Below are positions 24,583-33,845 of a stretch of 64,000 nt of DNA, piece by piece. The position numbers and the translations under genes are program-made. Source of the DNA: Candidatus Saccharibacteria bacterium UBA6040 (lineage in GTDB: Bacteria > Patescibacteriota > Saccharimonadia > Saccharimonadales > Saccharimonadaceae); the NCBI GenBank assembly GCA_002429245.1, contig DIZA01000002.1, forward strand, positions 1 to 64,000, written 5' to 3'. The number at the start of each line of letters is the position of its first letter. The stretch's first letter is position 1. A model generated the notes under the pieces. The model made no database searches. It saw only the letters and a list, made by a program, of their open reading frames with translations, and was not told where the DNA came from.

Positions 24583-25207
24583 ATTTACACAGATGTTCAC
24601 TAAAGAGCATCGTAACAAGAACTACACCTACTACGTGTTCGCTATTATGCTCCTCGGGGGAATCGCAGCGCTTGTCGCGGCCTTTGTCCTGAGCTTAGAC
24701 AAGCTAAAAGTTCTCGAAGACCCAAACGCGGTCCTTTCGTGCAGCGTCAACGTCGTCCTTAACTGTTCAACTGTCATGCAAACCTGGCAGTCACACGTTT
24801 TTGGCTTTCCGAACATGTACCTTGGGCTTATCGCTTTTCCTGTCATGATTACCGTCGCCGTTCTGGGGCTCGGTCGAGTAAAACTTCCGCGTTGGTTCTT
24901 GATCGCTGCGAATATTGGCTTTTTACTGGCAATACTGTTCTCTTACTGGCTCTTCTTCCAAAGCGTCTTTGTGATTCAAGTGCTTTGTCCGTGGTGTTTA
25001 GTCGTCACAACTTCTATGACCCTTGTATTCTCAACCATGTTGCACTTCAACTTGAAAGAAAATACGTTTAAATTTGCCAAGAAATATAACGACCGCATTC
25101 AGCGCTTCCTCGAAGGGGGATACCACCAAATGGTCGTCCTGAGCTGGATCGCTTTAATGGTTGTCATCGTCTTCGTGAAATTCGGACAAGCACTCTTCGC
25201 GCAGTAG
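24572..25207 (+). CDS. Vitamin K epoxide reductase (VKOR) family membrane protein
   Basis: 211 residues with five predicted transmembrane segments. The catalytic CPWC is at 139-142 and the loop cysteine pair at C57 and C65, together the four conserved cysteines of VKOR. Bacterial VKORs re-oxidise a DsbA-like partner with quinone to make disulfides in secreted proteins. No DsbA-like protein with CxxC is in the window; the upstream thioredoxin-fold protein lacks the motif. The presence of VKOR fits an organism exporting disulfide-bonded surface proteins. Confidence 0.88.
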   Translation: MSNKFTQMFTKEHRNKNYTYYVFAIMLLGGIAALVAAFVLSLDKLKVLEDPNAVLSCSVNVVLNCSTVMQTWQSHVFGFPNMYLGLIAFPVMITVAVLGLGRVKLPRWFLIAANIGFLLAILFSYWLFFQSVFVIQVLCPWCLVVTTSMTLVFSTMLHFNLKENTFKFAKKYNDRIQRFLEGGYHQMVVLSWIALMVVIVFVKFGQALFAQ

Positions 25208-25223
25208 TTAACAGGGGCGACTA

Positions 25224-25252
25224 TTGACATTTAACCCTTTTCGTGCATAATA
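25224..25252 (+). promoter_or_regulatory. Promoter before the 25261 gene
   Basis: Consensus -35 TTGACA (25224-25229), a 17-nt spacer and -10 ATAATA (25247-25252), 8 nt from ATG 25261. Again very little or no leader. Confidence 0.65.
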
Positions 25253-25260
25253 ATACGCAC

Positions 25261-25737
25261 ATGAATAACTTTGATAACGATCAGTTCGGTACAAAGCAGG
25301 AATCAACGCCTGGATCTTTCGAAAACAAATCACACACCATTCTGAAATTTCCTAAGATGGAAATTGATCTTGCCCAACCAAGTCGCACAGAGCAAGACAT
25401 TGTTGATGAAACTGTTGGGATGGAAGGGGCGAAACAAGTCGCCGAAATCCGTACACCTACCGGTGCTGCGGACATATTCTATATAAAAGAACTCGATTAC
25501 GACCCGGTGGTACTTATCATTGATACCAAGGATAGGACGAAGCGTGACGCGATCGGTCTGGACGAAACGATCGACCTGAGCGGCGATGAAGGCAAGTGCA
25601 TCATTACATTCGACGAATACGGTCGTCTTCTTGTTCATGCGGAAGATGTCGATACCTCGTATCAGATTTTTGCTCGTGAAATCGGCTACGAGGTACCTGA
25701 GACCACTTCGGATTTTTCAGACGATCCAGAATCGTAG
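25261..25737 (+). CDS. Hypothetical acidic protein
   Basis: 158 residues from ATG 25261; a GTG start 18 nt upstream would overlap the -10 box. The protein is acidic. Its second half is beta-rich (DIFYIKELDYDPVVLIIDT, then GKCIITFDEYGRLLVHAEDVD), with an Asp/Glu/Ser-rich end. No signal peptide or membrane segment. I do not recognise a family. It stands alone between VKOR and the T-box-like leader. Confidence 0.6.
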   Translation: MNNFDNDQFGTKQESTPGSFENKSHTILKFPKMEIDLAQPSRTEQDIVDETVGMEGAKQVAEIRTPTGAADIFYIKELDYDPVVLIIDTKDRTKRDAIGLDETIDLSGDEGKCIITFDEYGRLLVHAEDVDTSYQIFAREIGYEVPETTSDFSDDPES

Positions 25738-25772
25738 TCTTCTTGCTTCATCACCACAGGAGGTGGTAAAAT

Positions 25773-25970
25773 ACAAACAAGACGTTTTAGTGGTCATCAG
25801 CCATGAGTCTTCGGAAGAACAGCCTAGTCATTGACAGGGCCAAGTAGAACCGAACGTGCACGCGACGACATAGCGATAAACTAAGCGCTAAAAGAATCAC
25901 TTCTTTTGGAAGCCAGATGGAACCGTCCTGACAAGGGACTCTGGCGTCTAAGAGAAGTGATTTTTATTTT
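25773..25970 (+). promoter_or_regulatory. T-box-like leader upstream of the ileS operon
   Basis: The diagnostic part is an antiterminator-type element: helix A1 GCCAGA/TCTGGC (25912-25917 with 25940-25945), a 7-nt bulge TGGAACC (25918-25924) matching T-box UGGNACC, and helix A2 GTCC/GGAC. It lies in a terminator-shaped stem AATCACTTCT/AGAAGTGATT (25895-25904 with 25953-25962) followed by TTTTTATTTT. Upstream, AAGAC/GTCTT closes a short stem-loop with an ATC (Ile codon) at 25795-25797, a candidate specifier. The bulge N is A, which would pair with U73, while bacterial tRNA-Ile usually has A73. A possible promoter (TTGCTT, TAAAAT) lies at 25744-25772. Confidence 0.7.
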
Positions 25971-25989
25971 ATATAAGGAAAAGCCGGAC

Positions 25990-26202
25990 ATGGAAGAAAA
26001 AGAACCAACTGTCGCCAAGAAAAATTTCTATAGCACCGAATGGCGACGTTTGATGGAAGTGGTAAAGTACAACTTCGCTGAAGACGAAGTATTGCTACAG
26101 GACTTTGATCTTGATAGTGCAATTGCATTTGTATCAGCTCGTCTGATCGACAAGGGGCTCGATCCTCATGAAATTTTTAAAGCAGTGGGAGTAGAAAAAT
26201 AA
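25990..26202 (+). CDS. Small hypothetical protein coupled to ileS
   Basis: 70 residues. It starts MEEKEP, is helical, and has an alternating aromatic/charged middle (YSTEWRRLMEVVKYNFAED) and a DxDxDSA segment. AAGGA at 25976-25980 supports the start. Its stop overlaps the ileS start (TAATG), so it is translated in tandem with IleRS and lies under the same leader control. No homologue recognised; it may simply couple translation to ileS. Confidence 0.6.
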   Translation: MEEKEPTVAKKNFYSTEWRRLMEVVKYNFAEDEVLLQDFDLDSAIAFVSARLIDKGLDPHEIFKAVGVEK

Positions 26203-29066
26203 TGAAGTTTCAATCTGGCACCAGGCGTCGCGCCCTTGAATACGAAAAGGACATTATTCGCTATTGGAAAGATAACAAAACCTTCGAGAAATCGATCGAG
26301 CAACGTCCTGTAAGTAATTCGTACGTCTTTTACGATGGCCCTCCATTTATTACTGGTGTCCCACATCACGGAACACTCCTTAGTTCGATCGTCAAAGATG
26401 CTGTACCTCGCTACCAAACGATGAAGGGCAAGCACGTTGAACGCGTTTGGGGCTGGGACACACACGGACTACCAGCTGAAAACTTTGTTGAGAAAAAACT
26501 CGGGATTACCAGTCGTCACGAAGTCGGAGAGAAGATCAGCTTGGCTGATTATATTACGACCGCCCGTGAGAGCATGGTCAGTAACGCCGCGCTGTGGGAA
26601 GACACGATTGACCGCGTCGGTCGTTGGGTCGACTTTAAGGGCGCTTACAAAACCATGGACAAAGACTACATGGAGTCTATTTGGTGGGCCTTTAAAACAC
26701 TCTACGAGAAGGGTAAAATTTACGAAGGCGAACGCGTCTTGATGTACGACACACAGTGGGCAACACCACTTTCTAAAGCCGAAGTAACCATGGATGCAGG
26801 TGCGTATATTGATGTGACCGACCCAAGCGTGTATACGAAGTTTAAGATTGTCGGTGAAGAGTACTCATTGCTTGCCTGGACAACGACACCGTGGACATTG
26901 CCTGCAAATACAGCACTTGCGGTAAACCCTGACGTTGAATACGCCGAAGTTGAGATTGACGGCGAACATCTGGTTATCGCGAAAGAATTACTTAATACAG
27001 TTTTGACTGACGAAAAACATAACGTTCTGAACTATAAAATTCTTCGTGCGATAAACGGTGAATCTCTTGTCGGCAAGAGCTACGAACCGCTATTCGTTGA
27101 TCGCGGCGAAAACGCCCATAAAGTCTGGGCAGCCGATTATGTCACGACCGACTCTGGTACGGGTATCGTTCACTTGGCGCCTGCCTATGGTGAAGAAGAC
27201 TTTATTCTCGCAAAAAGCCTTGGCATTCCTATTATTCACGTACTAGATGAATACGGCGTGTACACCGAGGGTGAGTGGACTGGGCTTGAGGTCTGGGCTA
27301 CAAATAAGATTATCGCCAAGGCACTGCTTGAAAAGGGCATCGTCTGGAAAATCGATTATATCCGCCACGAATATCCGCACAACCCGCGCACTGGGCAGCG
27401 CCTTATGTACCGCGCGCACCCAAGCTGGTTTATGGACATCGACGGACAACGCGTTCAAATGCTGGAAGAGAACACCGAACACATTAATTGGTTTCCAGAT
27501 CATATCAAGCACGGTCGTTTCGAAAAGACGATTGAGACCGCACCCGACTGGAACTTATCGCGTGACCGTTTCTGGGCAACGGCAATGCCTGTTTGGAAGG
27601 GAACTGATGACGAAGGCAACGAGCACGTCAAAGTCATCGGTAGCTATGCAGAACTTAAGGAATTAAGTGGCCAAGAACTTGATGACTACCACCGTCCGTG
27701 GGTTGATGATGTTGAATTTGACCTTGACGGCATCCATTACGCACGTATCGATAAGGTGCTTGACGGTTGGTTTGAGTCTGGCTCAATGCCATTCGCACAG
27801 TTCCACTATCCGTTTGAAAACGTCGAAAAATTCGAAGCAAATTTCCCTGGTGATTTCATCGTCGAATACGTTGGACAAGTTCGTGCCTGGTTTTATTATG
27901 TCCATGCCGTTAATGTTGGACTGTTCGGACACAATGCGTTTAAGAACGTGATTGTGACTGGAAACGTGGCCGGTAACGACGGTCTCAAGATGAGTAAGAG
28001 TAAGGGTAACTATACCGATCCGAACTTACTGATGGATCAGTACAGCGCCGATAGCCTTCGTTTTACATTACTCTCAAGTCCGTTGCTATCAGGTGAAGAT
28101 TTCGCTCTGAAGGATAAAGAAGTGGGTGATGTTGCTCGCAAACTCAGCATGGTTTGGAACATGTACGACTTCTTTACGCTGTACGCCGAAGTCGATGGCT
28201 GGGAATTCAACGGCGAACTAAAAGATCCGTCGGAAGACCTCGAAAATCCACTCGATCAGTGGATCGTTAGTCGTGTGCACCAACTCATCGAAGAGATCGA
28301 AAAGAGCATGGATGGCTATGATATTCCAAACGCTGTCAAACCAATCTTGCCGTTCATCGATGATGCGAGTAACTGGTTTGTTCGCCGCTCGCGTCGCCGT
28401 TTCTGGAAATCAGAAGATGACACCGACAAGAACAACGCCTACCGAACGCTTCACTATGTCCTCGTCCGTCTCAGCCAAGCCCTGGCGCCATTCGTGCCAT
28501 TCTTATCTGAAGAGTTGTACCGAAATCTGACAGACCAAGAAAGTGTTCATCTGACAGACTGGCCAGAAGTTGGTCATATCAATGAGTTGGTCGTCAAAGA
28601 CATGGAGACCGTTCGTGAGTACGTGAATCAAGCATTGAGCCTGCGCGCTGCTGCGAAAATGAAAATTCGTCAGCCACTCGCCAGCGTGACGATTCCAACT
28701 CGTGGCGAATTCGTGAACTTCGAGGACGTCCTCACTGAAGAATTGAATGTGAAGTCAGTTATCGTTGGGGGAGAACTCGCACTCGACCTTGAAATTACCC
28801 CAGAACTGAAACGTGAAGGCTACGCCCGTGAAATCATTCGCTACGTGCAAGCGGCGCGTAAGAACGCAGGGCTGAACGTGGACGATCATATCGACCTCGC
28901 TATCTTAACGTCCGACGAAGACCTTCAGCGAACACTTGATGAGTTCGGAAAAGTCATTGCGGCAGAAACACTCGCCGCCGAAATCACTGGCAACGTATAC
29001 GCTCATGCTGAATCGATCACTATCGAGGGTTTGAGCCTTGAATTATCTCTGCAAAAAGCAGCGTAG
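26202..29066 (+). CDS. ileS: Isoleucyl-tRNA synthetase
   Basis: 954 residues, class Ia. The HIGH-box region reads GPPFITGVPHHGTLL (HHGT), and KMSKS is at 596-600. The editing CP1 insertion with TTPWTLPANTA is present. The anticodon-binding region uses the FVRRSRRRFWKS motif. The C-terminal zinc domain of shorter bacterial IleRS is missing; the architecture is closer to the eukaryotic/mupirocin-resistant type II IleRS. It charges tRNA-Ile. Controlled by the T-box-like leader at 25.8-25.97 kb. Confidence 0.96.
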   Translation: MKFQSGTRRRALEYEKDIIRYWKDNKTFEKSIEQRPVSNSYVFYDGPPFITGVPHHGTLLSSIVKDAVPRYQTMKGKHVERVWGWDTHGLPAENFVEKKLGITSRHEVGEKISLADYITTARESMVSNAALWEDTIDRVGRWVDFKGAYKTMDKDYMESIWWAFKTLYEKGKIYEGERVLMYDTQWATPLSKAEVTMDAGAYIDVTDPSVYTKFKIVGEEYSLLAWTTTPWTLPANTALAVNPDVEYAEVEIDGEHLVIAKELLNTVLTDEKHNVLNYKILRAINGESLVGKSYEPLFVDRGENAHKVWAADYVTTDSGTGIVHLAPAYGEEDFILAKSLGIPIIHVLDEYGVYTEGEWTGLEVWATNKIIAKALLEKGIVWKIDYIRHEYPHNPRTGQRLMYRAHPSWFMDIDGQRVQMLEENTEHINWFPDHIKHGRFEKTIETAPDWNLSRDRFWATAMPVWKGTDDEGNEHVKVIGSYAELKELSGQELDDYHRPWVDDVEFDLDGIHYARIDKVLDGWFESGSMPFAQFHYPFENVEKFEANFPGDFIVEYVGQVRAWFYYVHAVNVGLFGHNAFKNVIVTGNVAGNDGLKMSKSKGNYTDPNLLMDQYSADSLRFTLLSSPLLSGEDFALKDKEVGDVARKLSMVWNMYDFFTLYAEVDGWEFNGELKDPSEDLENPLDQWIVSRVHQLIEEIEKSMDGYDIPNAVKPILPFIDDASNWFVRRSRRRFWKSEDDTDKNNAYRTLHYVLVRLSQALAPFVPFLSEELYRNLTDQESVHLTDWPEVGHINELVVKDMETVREYVNQALSLRAAAKMKIRQPLASVTIPTRGEFVNFEDVLTEELNVKSVIVGGELALDLEITPELKREGYAREIIRYVQAARKNAGLNVDDHIDLAILTSDEDLQRTLDEFGKVIAAETLAAEITGNVYAHAESITIEGLSLELSLQKAA

Positions 29067-29127
29067 GATTGACTTTTCATTCTATTTATGCTTAAATAGA
29101 AGTGTTAGCAATTAAACACAAAAACAT

Positions 29128-29337
29128 ATGCCATTTTTAACAATTCTCAAATACCTCAAACTACAACCCGTTGAACCCACTGATGATGGGACGACCAGTC
29201 CGTTGGACGAATACGAGCGAGACGAGACAATTGATTTGAATGCAGACATTGACGAAAACGTGCTCGACCAAGAATGGGCGGCCGTTATCAACGATCTTAA
29301 AGAAGATCCCGACGTAATTAACTTTTCGCAAGAATAA
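29128..29337 (+). CDS. Small acidic hypothetical protein
   Basis: 69 residues, strongly acidic (DEYERDETIDLNADIDEN) after a short hydrophobic start MPFLTILKYLKLQP. A TTGACT (29068) with a TTAAAT box 17 nt on gives a promoter in the ileS-downstream gap. There is no clear ribosome binding site. It may be co-expressed with the zincin 21 nt downstream. No family recognised. Confidence 0.5.
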   Translation: MPFLTILKYLKLQPVEPTDDGTTSPLDEYERDETIDLNADIDENVLDQEWAAVINDLKEDPDVINFSQE

Positions 29338-29358
29338 GCGCTATACTAAATATAGTTT

Positions 29359-29748
29359 ATGGAACTTTCAGACGACGAATTCGATCGACTCATTAGTCGA
29401 GCTATGGATGAACTCCCCCAAGAGTATATTAAGGGACTTCACAACGTGGCTATCCTGTACGCAGATGACCCTGACGAGTATCAGATTCAAAAATCTGGCC
29501 TACGTGAGGGCAACATCTTGCTTGGATTATATGAGGGGATTCCGCTGACGAAACGCGGCGGTAATTATACTTTCGTCTTGCCCGATAAAATTACATTATT
29601 TAAGAATTCGATCCTTATGATTGTCCGCAATCCAGCGGAATTGTTTGAGCAAATCAAGCGAACGCTATGGCACGAGATTGCTCATTACTATGGTCTTGAT
29701 CACGAACGAATCCATGCCCTTGAAAGAGGTGAAGCGCCCGCCGAGTAA
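29359..29748 (+). CDS. Zincin-like metallopeptidase (DUF1025/Zincin_1-type)
   Basis: 129 residues. HEIAHYYGLDH at 105-115 supplies HExxH plus a downstream Asp/His. The upstream PEEF-like and GxYxGxPLT segments (LLGLYEGIPLTKRGG) are typical of the PF06262 minimal zincin family. These cytoplasmic proteins are widespread in actinobacteria and CPR; their substrates are unknown. A TATACT box lies 11 nt before the ATG. Confidence 0.82.
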   Translation: MELSDDEFDRLISRAMDELPQEYIKGLHNVAILYADDPDEYQIQKSGLREGNILLGLYEGIPLTKRGGNYTFVLPDKITLFKNSILMIVRNPAELFEQIKRTLWHEIAHYYGLDHERIHALERGEAPAE

Positions 29749-29807
29749 GCTTTTTGTGGTATACTGGAGATGCGAAGCACTACCAGTAGGCTCTGCGAAA
29801 AGGGAGG

Positions 29808-30440
29808 ATGGTTATCAAGATACGATATGGTCATGCACCAGTCCTGCGAGGCGCAAAAATCGCAACATTTTTGCTGAGTCTTATCTTTGTCGCTGTTCTT
29901 ACATCTGGAATCTTATCTCGGCCAACTTCGGCCGAGAGTCTTTTTTATACAACCACCTGTGGTCTCTTCGGATTACTCGGCGTGCAGTGCAAAACTGCGC
30001 CTGCTACACAACCGACAGTGGCGCCTGGATCCGGATCGAGTAAGTCGAGCGATACGACAGGATCGCCTAATAAAGCTACGACTCCATCAGGATCGACGAG
30101 CCAATCTTCTACAACACCACCGACATCTTCATCATTTGCGCCTGTGAACATGCCTGATCAATCTTTGCCGGCTATGACGCCCATTGGTGATAAAACGAAT
30201 ACCGGGTCGACGGTGCCCCAGAGTATAGACGGACGGAGCTTGTCGAATACTATTGGCAATACAGCAAATGACAGTGCAGTGCTGGGGACGATGGATCAGA
30301 CTCCTTTACATCCAAGCGATGCGGGGTGGATGCTTTTTGGCACCGCTTGGTACTGGTGGGTAGCTATCATCGGAGTGCTATTTGTGAGCTGGAAACTACT
30401 AAAAAAGTTTGTTATTACGCGTGTAGCAGAACATTCTTAA
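29808..30440 (+). CDS. Secreted/anchored protein with GTAWYWW C-terminal tail
   Basis: 210 residues. N-terminal hydrophobic segment (about 17-40) as signal peptide, then a short Cys-containing part (CGLFGLLGVQC), a long Ser/Thr/Pro/Gly linker (50-150), and a C-terminal membrane segment introduced by FGTAWYWW (177-184) and closed by a basic KLLKKF. The last 34 residues match in length and pattern the tail of the next protein (FGIAWFWW), suggesting a shared anchoring signal. AGGGAGG abuts the ATG with zero spacing, so the true start may differ, but no better in-frame start is visible. Confidence 0.65.
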   Translation: MVIKIRYGHAPVLRGAKIATFLLSLIFVAVLTSGILSRPTSAESLFYTTTCGLFGLLGVQCKTAPATQPTVAPGSGSSKSSDTTGSPNKATTPSGSTSQSSTTPPTSSSFAPVNMPDQSLPAMTPIGDKTNTGSTVPQSIDGRSLSNTIGNTANDSAVLGTMDQTPLHPSDAGWMLFGTAWYWWVAIIGVLFVSWKLLKKFVITRVAEHS

Positions 30441-30573
30441 GTTTTGATGAAATCTCATTGCCGGTTTGCTGTTAAAGTGGTAAAGTTAAGCAAAATACAA
30501 AAGGTGAGAGCGTTGTATTATTAGAAATTATACGTTGGTTGGTGGTGAAACCAGCAAGAGGAGTGTGGAGTCT

Positions 30574-33500
30574 ATGAGTTTTTTTGCGGGTAAACGTAAC
30601 CAACGATTTGTTAACCTAGCGCTAGCTGCAATTCTTGCTGTTAGTACCCTTACGGCCAGTGTGCCGTTTTTGTTCGCCAATAAAGCGAACGCTGCGCCAG
30701 GAGTTTCATATAGTACTGTTCCATTCACAGGCCTTGGTCTAAGCACGGACCGTTCTGCTCCTTCGGGTGGCTCAACTATTGGAACTAACAGTCTGCAGCT
30801 AAAAGTAGATAATACTCACGCAAACACTTCAGCTCACTTTTATCAAACCGAAGGTCTTGGATCTGCTCACTTTACAGAAGCGAACAGTGTACAAGCAACG
30901 TTATCTGTACCAAGCGATTGGCAGAATAAGCCTGTTGATGCTGGGCTTTGGGGAGTTTCAACACTCAGTACAAACGCAAGCGAAATTGGTTGGCCGATTA
31001 TTGCGTTCATAAGTGGTGCTACTGATCCTTACCTCCCAACAGGTACCGGTTTTTCAGTTTATAATACCTTTACGGGTGCTTGGACAACACCGACTGATTT
31101 TGACGCCTCAACCGGGTGGGACAAGACTTATAACCTAGAGATTACTTATAACCCCTCTACTAATAACTTTGACTTTTACGTCAATGGATCACTGCTCACA
31201 TCTTATGCAGCTAGTAATGGAGTAGATTCTTACGACGGTCTTGATGCGGTAATCTTTGATGAATTTAATACAGCAACTAACAATAACGCTGATAACTACA
31301 CAGTTAACTGGACTAATTTCGCAACTGGAAACTATACCCCTACAGCGCCAACAACACTTCAGTTTAAAAATGGCTCAACAGTCATTCCTAGTGGTAGTAC
31401 GTTCAATAACACAACGGTTACTAACAACACTGACCTAGAGTGGGCGAATGGTAGTGCCGAAGCGACTGATGCATACCAAACATTGATTACGTATCCAGAC
31501 GGCACAACAAGTACACAGTGGACAAGCACGAAGAATCTTTGGATTGGACACACGGCTTACGGTAATAACTTCTTCGGACAGAAGGGCGATGGCGTCTATA
31601 GCTACCAGGTGAAAGCACGAAGCACCTCTACGGGTCTTTGGTCAGATTGGTCAAGTGTTGTATCGCTTAACTACGATACTCACAGCCCAACGGCACAATT
31701 TACAGTCACACCTCCACAATACGTTAATGGTAACTTCCATGTTACAGGTACAGCAAGCGATAACGTAAAACTGAGCAACGTATTCTTTGACGTACGAGAC
31801 TCAAGTGGATGGGTTGCTGGATGTGTCAGTGGTTCAACCGTTCTTAATTACGACGCCAATCAAAAGAACGCAACCATTAGCTGTGACATTAATACTGCGA
31901 GCTTAGTCGAGGGACAGTCATATACACTTCGTATTCATGCGAGCGACAACGCGGGCTACGGTGGCGGACAGAGTACAACAATTACGGTTGATAAAACTGC
32001 GCCAAGCGTACCGGTTATTACAGCGCCGTTGAATAATGCGTTCTTCAATACATCACCAATTCTTGATAAGTGGAATCCATCAGCCGATGGAGCAAGCGGC
32101 GTTGTAAATTACCAGATCGCTTACAACTACGACGACGGACACTCATTTGGCGGTAGCACTTGTCCTTCAGTTTTGATTGCAGGATACTCAGGATTCATAG
32201 GTTGTAGGGATCTAACAGGTACTTCACGCAACCATACACCTGCAATTAACGAACAGGGCGGCGTTACTATCTGGGTACGTGCAGTAGACAACGCTGGCAA
32301 CGTAAGTAACTGGAGCACACCTGTCCACTACACATACGATTCGACCGCTCCTACCGGCCTCGCAAACCTTTCCCCGGCCAACGGGACATATGGCACAACC
32401 GCTAGTTTAACTAGTATTGACTGGACTGACGCAAGTGATTCAAGCACACCAATCTCTTACTACTATGAAAGCTCTCACTCCGCAGCGGTAAACTCAGATG
32501 GTTCATTCGTCACTCCTGTCTACCAATCAGGTGCGCTCAGTAGTTCTACGATTCCAACATCGGGTACTCCAGAAGGTGTCTATTACTGGCACGTTCGTGC
32601 AGTAGACGCTGCTGGTAATTCGACGGCTTGGACAACTCCATGGAAGATAACTGTCGATAATACCGCGCCAGTGGTTACTATCACTTCTCAATCAAATGGT
32701 GATCTCCTTCGAGGAAGTGTTACTGTAAGCGGAACTGTGACTGACGCCAACCCAGACCACTATTACTTCGTAGTGAAAGATTCACAAGGTCATGTTGTAG
32801 CTGGTCCTGGCACGGTAAACCAAGCAACCGTATCAGACTGGACGTGGGATACAACAGGTGTTGCTGACGGTACCTACACGATTGATCTAGAAGCTCGAGA
32901 TGCCGCAAATAACAAGGATGCGAGTTCTGTGACAACGGTGAGCGTGACAGTCGATAACGCTTCTCCTGTAGTAACTATTACACCTGCTTCTGGTAACTAC
33001 GGATTTATCAACACCGTAAACATCGGTGCGAATATCGACGATGCAGTCAGTTACCGAGTACTCGTAAACGGTAGTGACGTCCATGATGGCACGGGCGCAT
33101 ATGTGCCTTATGCCCTCTCAGTTACAGACGGTACATACACGATTCAAGTTGAAGCAACGGATGCAGCGGGTAATGTCGGTGTGTCAACACTTAATACAAT
33201 CAACATTGACGACACAGCACCAGCTTTGACTGTCACCGGTTACAATGGTACGAGTTTAACACCAACCATCACTGGTACGACCGATAACGCAACTGATGTC
33301 GTGACTGTCGATGGTAATAGTGCAACGGTCAGCTCAACAGTGAACGGTAGCGGTACTTACGACTGGACATACGCATACCCAACTCAATCAGTTGGCACTC
33401 ATACATCAACTGTCGTTAGTGCAGATACTTACGGTAACGCAGCGGGTGAGCCCGTCGTTGTGACGGTTAATTCAGCCCCTGCAACCACAGTTACTCCGAC

Positions 33501-33759
33501 AGGGACTGTCACGCCTAACATTACCAACCAAGGTGTCCTCGGTGCGACAACCACCAATGATGGCTCAACAACGGGTGATACCGGTGTAAAGGGTGCAACT
33601 GACGACAAGGTAGCTGCAGCCGCGGTTAACTCAGATGCGAACCAAGGAAAGATCTTCGGCATCGCATGGTTCTGGTGGATCTTGATCCTTGCCGCAATTG
33701 CTGCGATCGCATGGTTCATCGCTGCAGCGGTTCGTCGTCGAGGCGAAGCAAATTCTTAA
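30574..33759 (+). CDS. Large multidomain surface protein with Ig-like repeats
   Basis: About 1,061 residues. A signal peptide (FVNLALAAILAVSTLTASVP, cut near AnaNAA), then a LamG/concanavalin-like region (about 40-265, FYQTEGLGSAHF and NFDFYVNGSLL), then several Ig-like/Big repeats marked by TVDKTAP, TYDSTAPTG, TVDNTAPVV, TVDNASPVV and NIDDTAPAL, and a C-terminal FGIAWFWW membrane tail ending in RRRGE. It is likely an adhesin that binds the host cell or surface glycans. ATG 30574 is chosen over an upstream in-frame GTG/TTG because GGAG precedes it and the signal peptide then begins properly. Confidence 0.85.
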   Translation: MSFFAGKRNQRFVNLALAAILAVSTLTASVPFLFANKANAAPGVSYSTVPFTGLGLSTDRSAPSGGSTIGTNSLQLKVDNTHANTSAHFYQTEGLGSAHFTEANSVQATLSVPSDWQNKPVDAGLWGVSTLSTNASEIGWPIIAFISGATDPYLPTGTGFSVYNTFTGAWTTPTDFDASTGWDKTYNLEITYNPSTNNFDFYVNGSLLTSYAASNGVDSYDGLDAVIFDEFNTATNNNADNYTVNWTNFATGNYTPTAPTTLQFKNGSTVIPSGSTFNNTTVTNNTDLEWANGSAEATDAYQTLITYPDGTTSTQWTSTKNLWIGHTAYGNNFFGQKGDGVYSYQVKARSTSTGLWSDWSSVVSLNYDTHSPTAQFTVTPPQYVNGNFHVTGTASDNVKLSNVFFDVRDSSGWVAGCVSGSTVLNYDANQKNATISCDINTASLVEGQSYTLRIHASDNAGYGGGQSTTITVDKTAPSVPVITAPLNNAFFNTSPILDKWNPSADGASGVVNYQIAYNYDDGHSFGGSTCPSVLIAGYSGFIGCRDLTGTSRNHTPAINEQGGVTIWVRAVDNAGNVSNWSTPVHYTYDSTAPTGLANLSPANGTYGTTASLTSIDWTDASDSSTPISYYYESSHSAAVNSDGSFVTPVYQSGALSSSTIPTSGTPEGVYYWHVRAVDAAGNSTAWTTPWKITVDNTAPVVTITSQSNGDLLRGSVTVSGTVTDANPDHYYFVVKDSQGHVVAGPGTVNQATVSDWTWDTTGVADGTYTIDLEARDAANNKDASSVTTVSVTVDNASPVVTITPASGNYGFINTVNIGANIDDAVSYRVLVNGSDVHDGTGAYVPYALSVTDGTYTIQVEATDAAGNVGVSTLNTINIDDTAPALTVTGYNGTSLTPTITGTTDNATDVVTVDGNSATVSSTVNGSGTYDWTYAYPTQSVGTHTSTVVSADTYGNAAGEPVVVTVNSAPATTVTPTGTVTPNITNQGVLGATTTNDGSTTGDTGVKGATDDKVAAAAVNSDANQGKIFGIAWFWWILILAAIAAIAWFIAAAVRRRGEANS

Positions 33760-33784
33760 ATAAACAAAAAGTAAATTTAGAAAG

Positions 33785-33813
33785 ACTCTCCGACAGGGGA
33801 GTTTTTCTTTTTG
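33785..33813 (+). terminator. Terminator after the surface-protein gene
   Basis: The 7-bp stem ACTCTCC/GGGGAGT (33785-33791 with 33796-33802, one T-G pair) is followed by TTTTTCTTTTT. Confidence 0.8.
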
Positions 33814-33845
33814 AAAGCTAACATAAGTGGTATAGTATACCTAGC

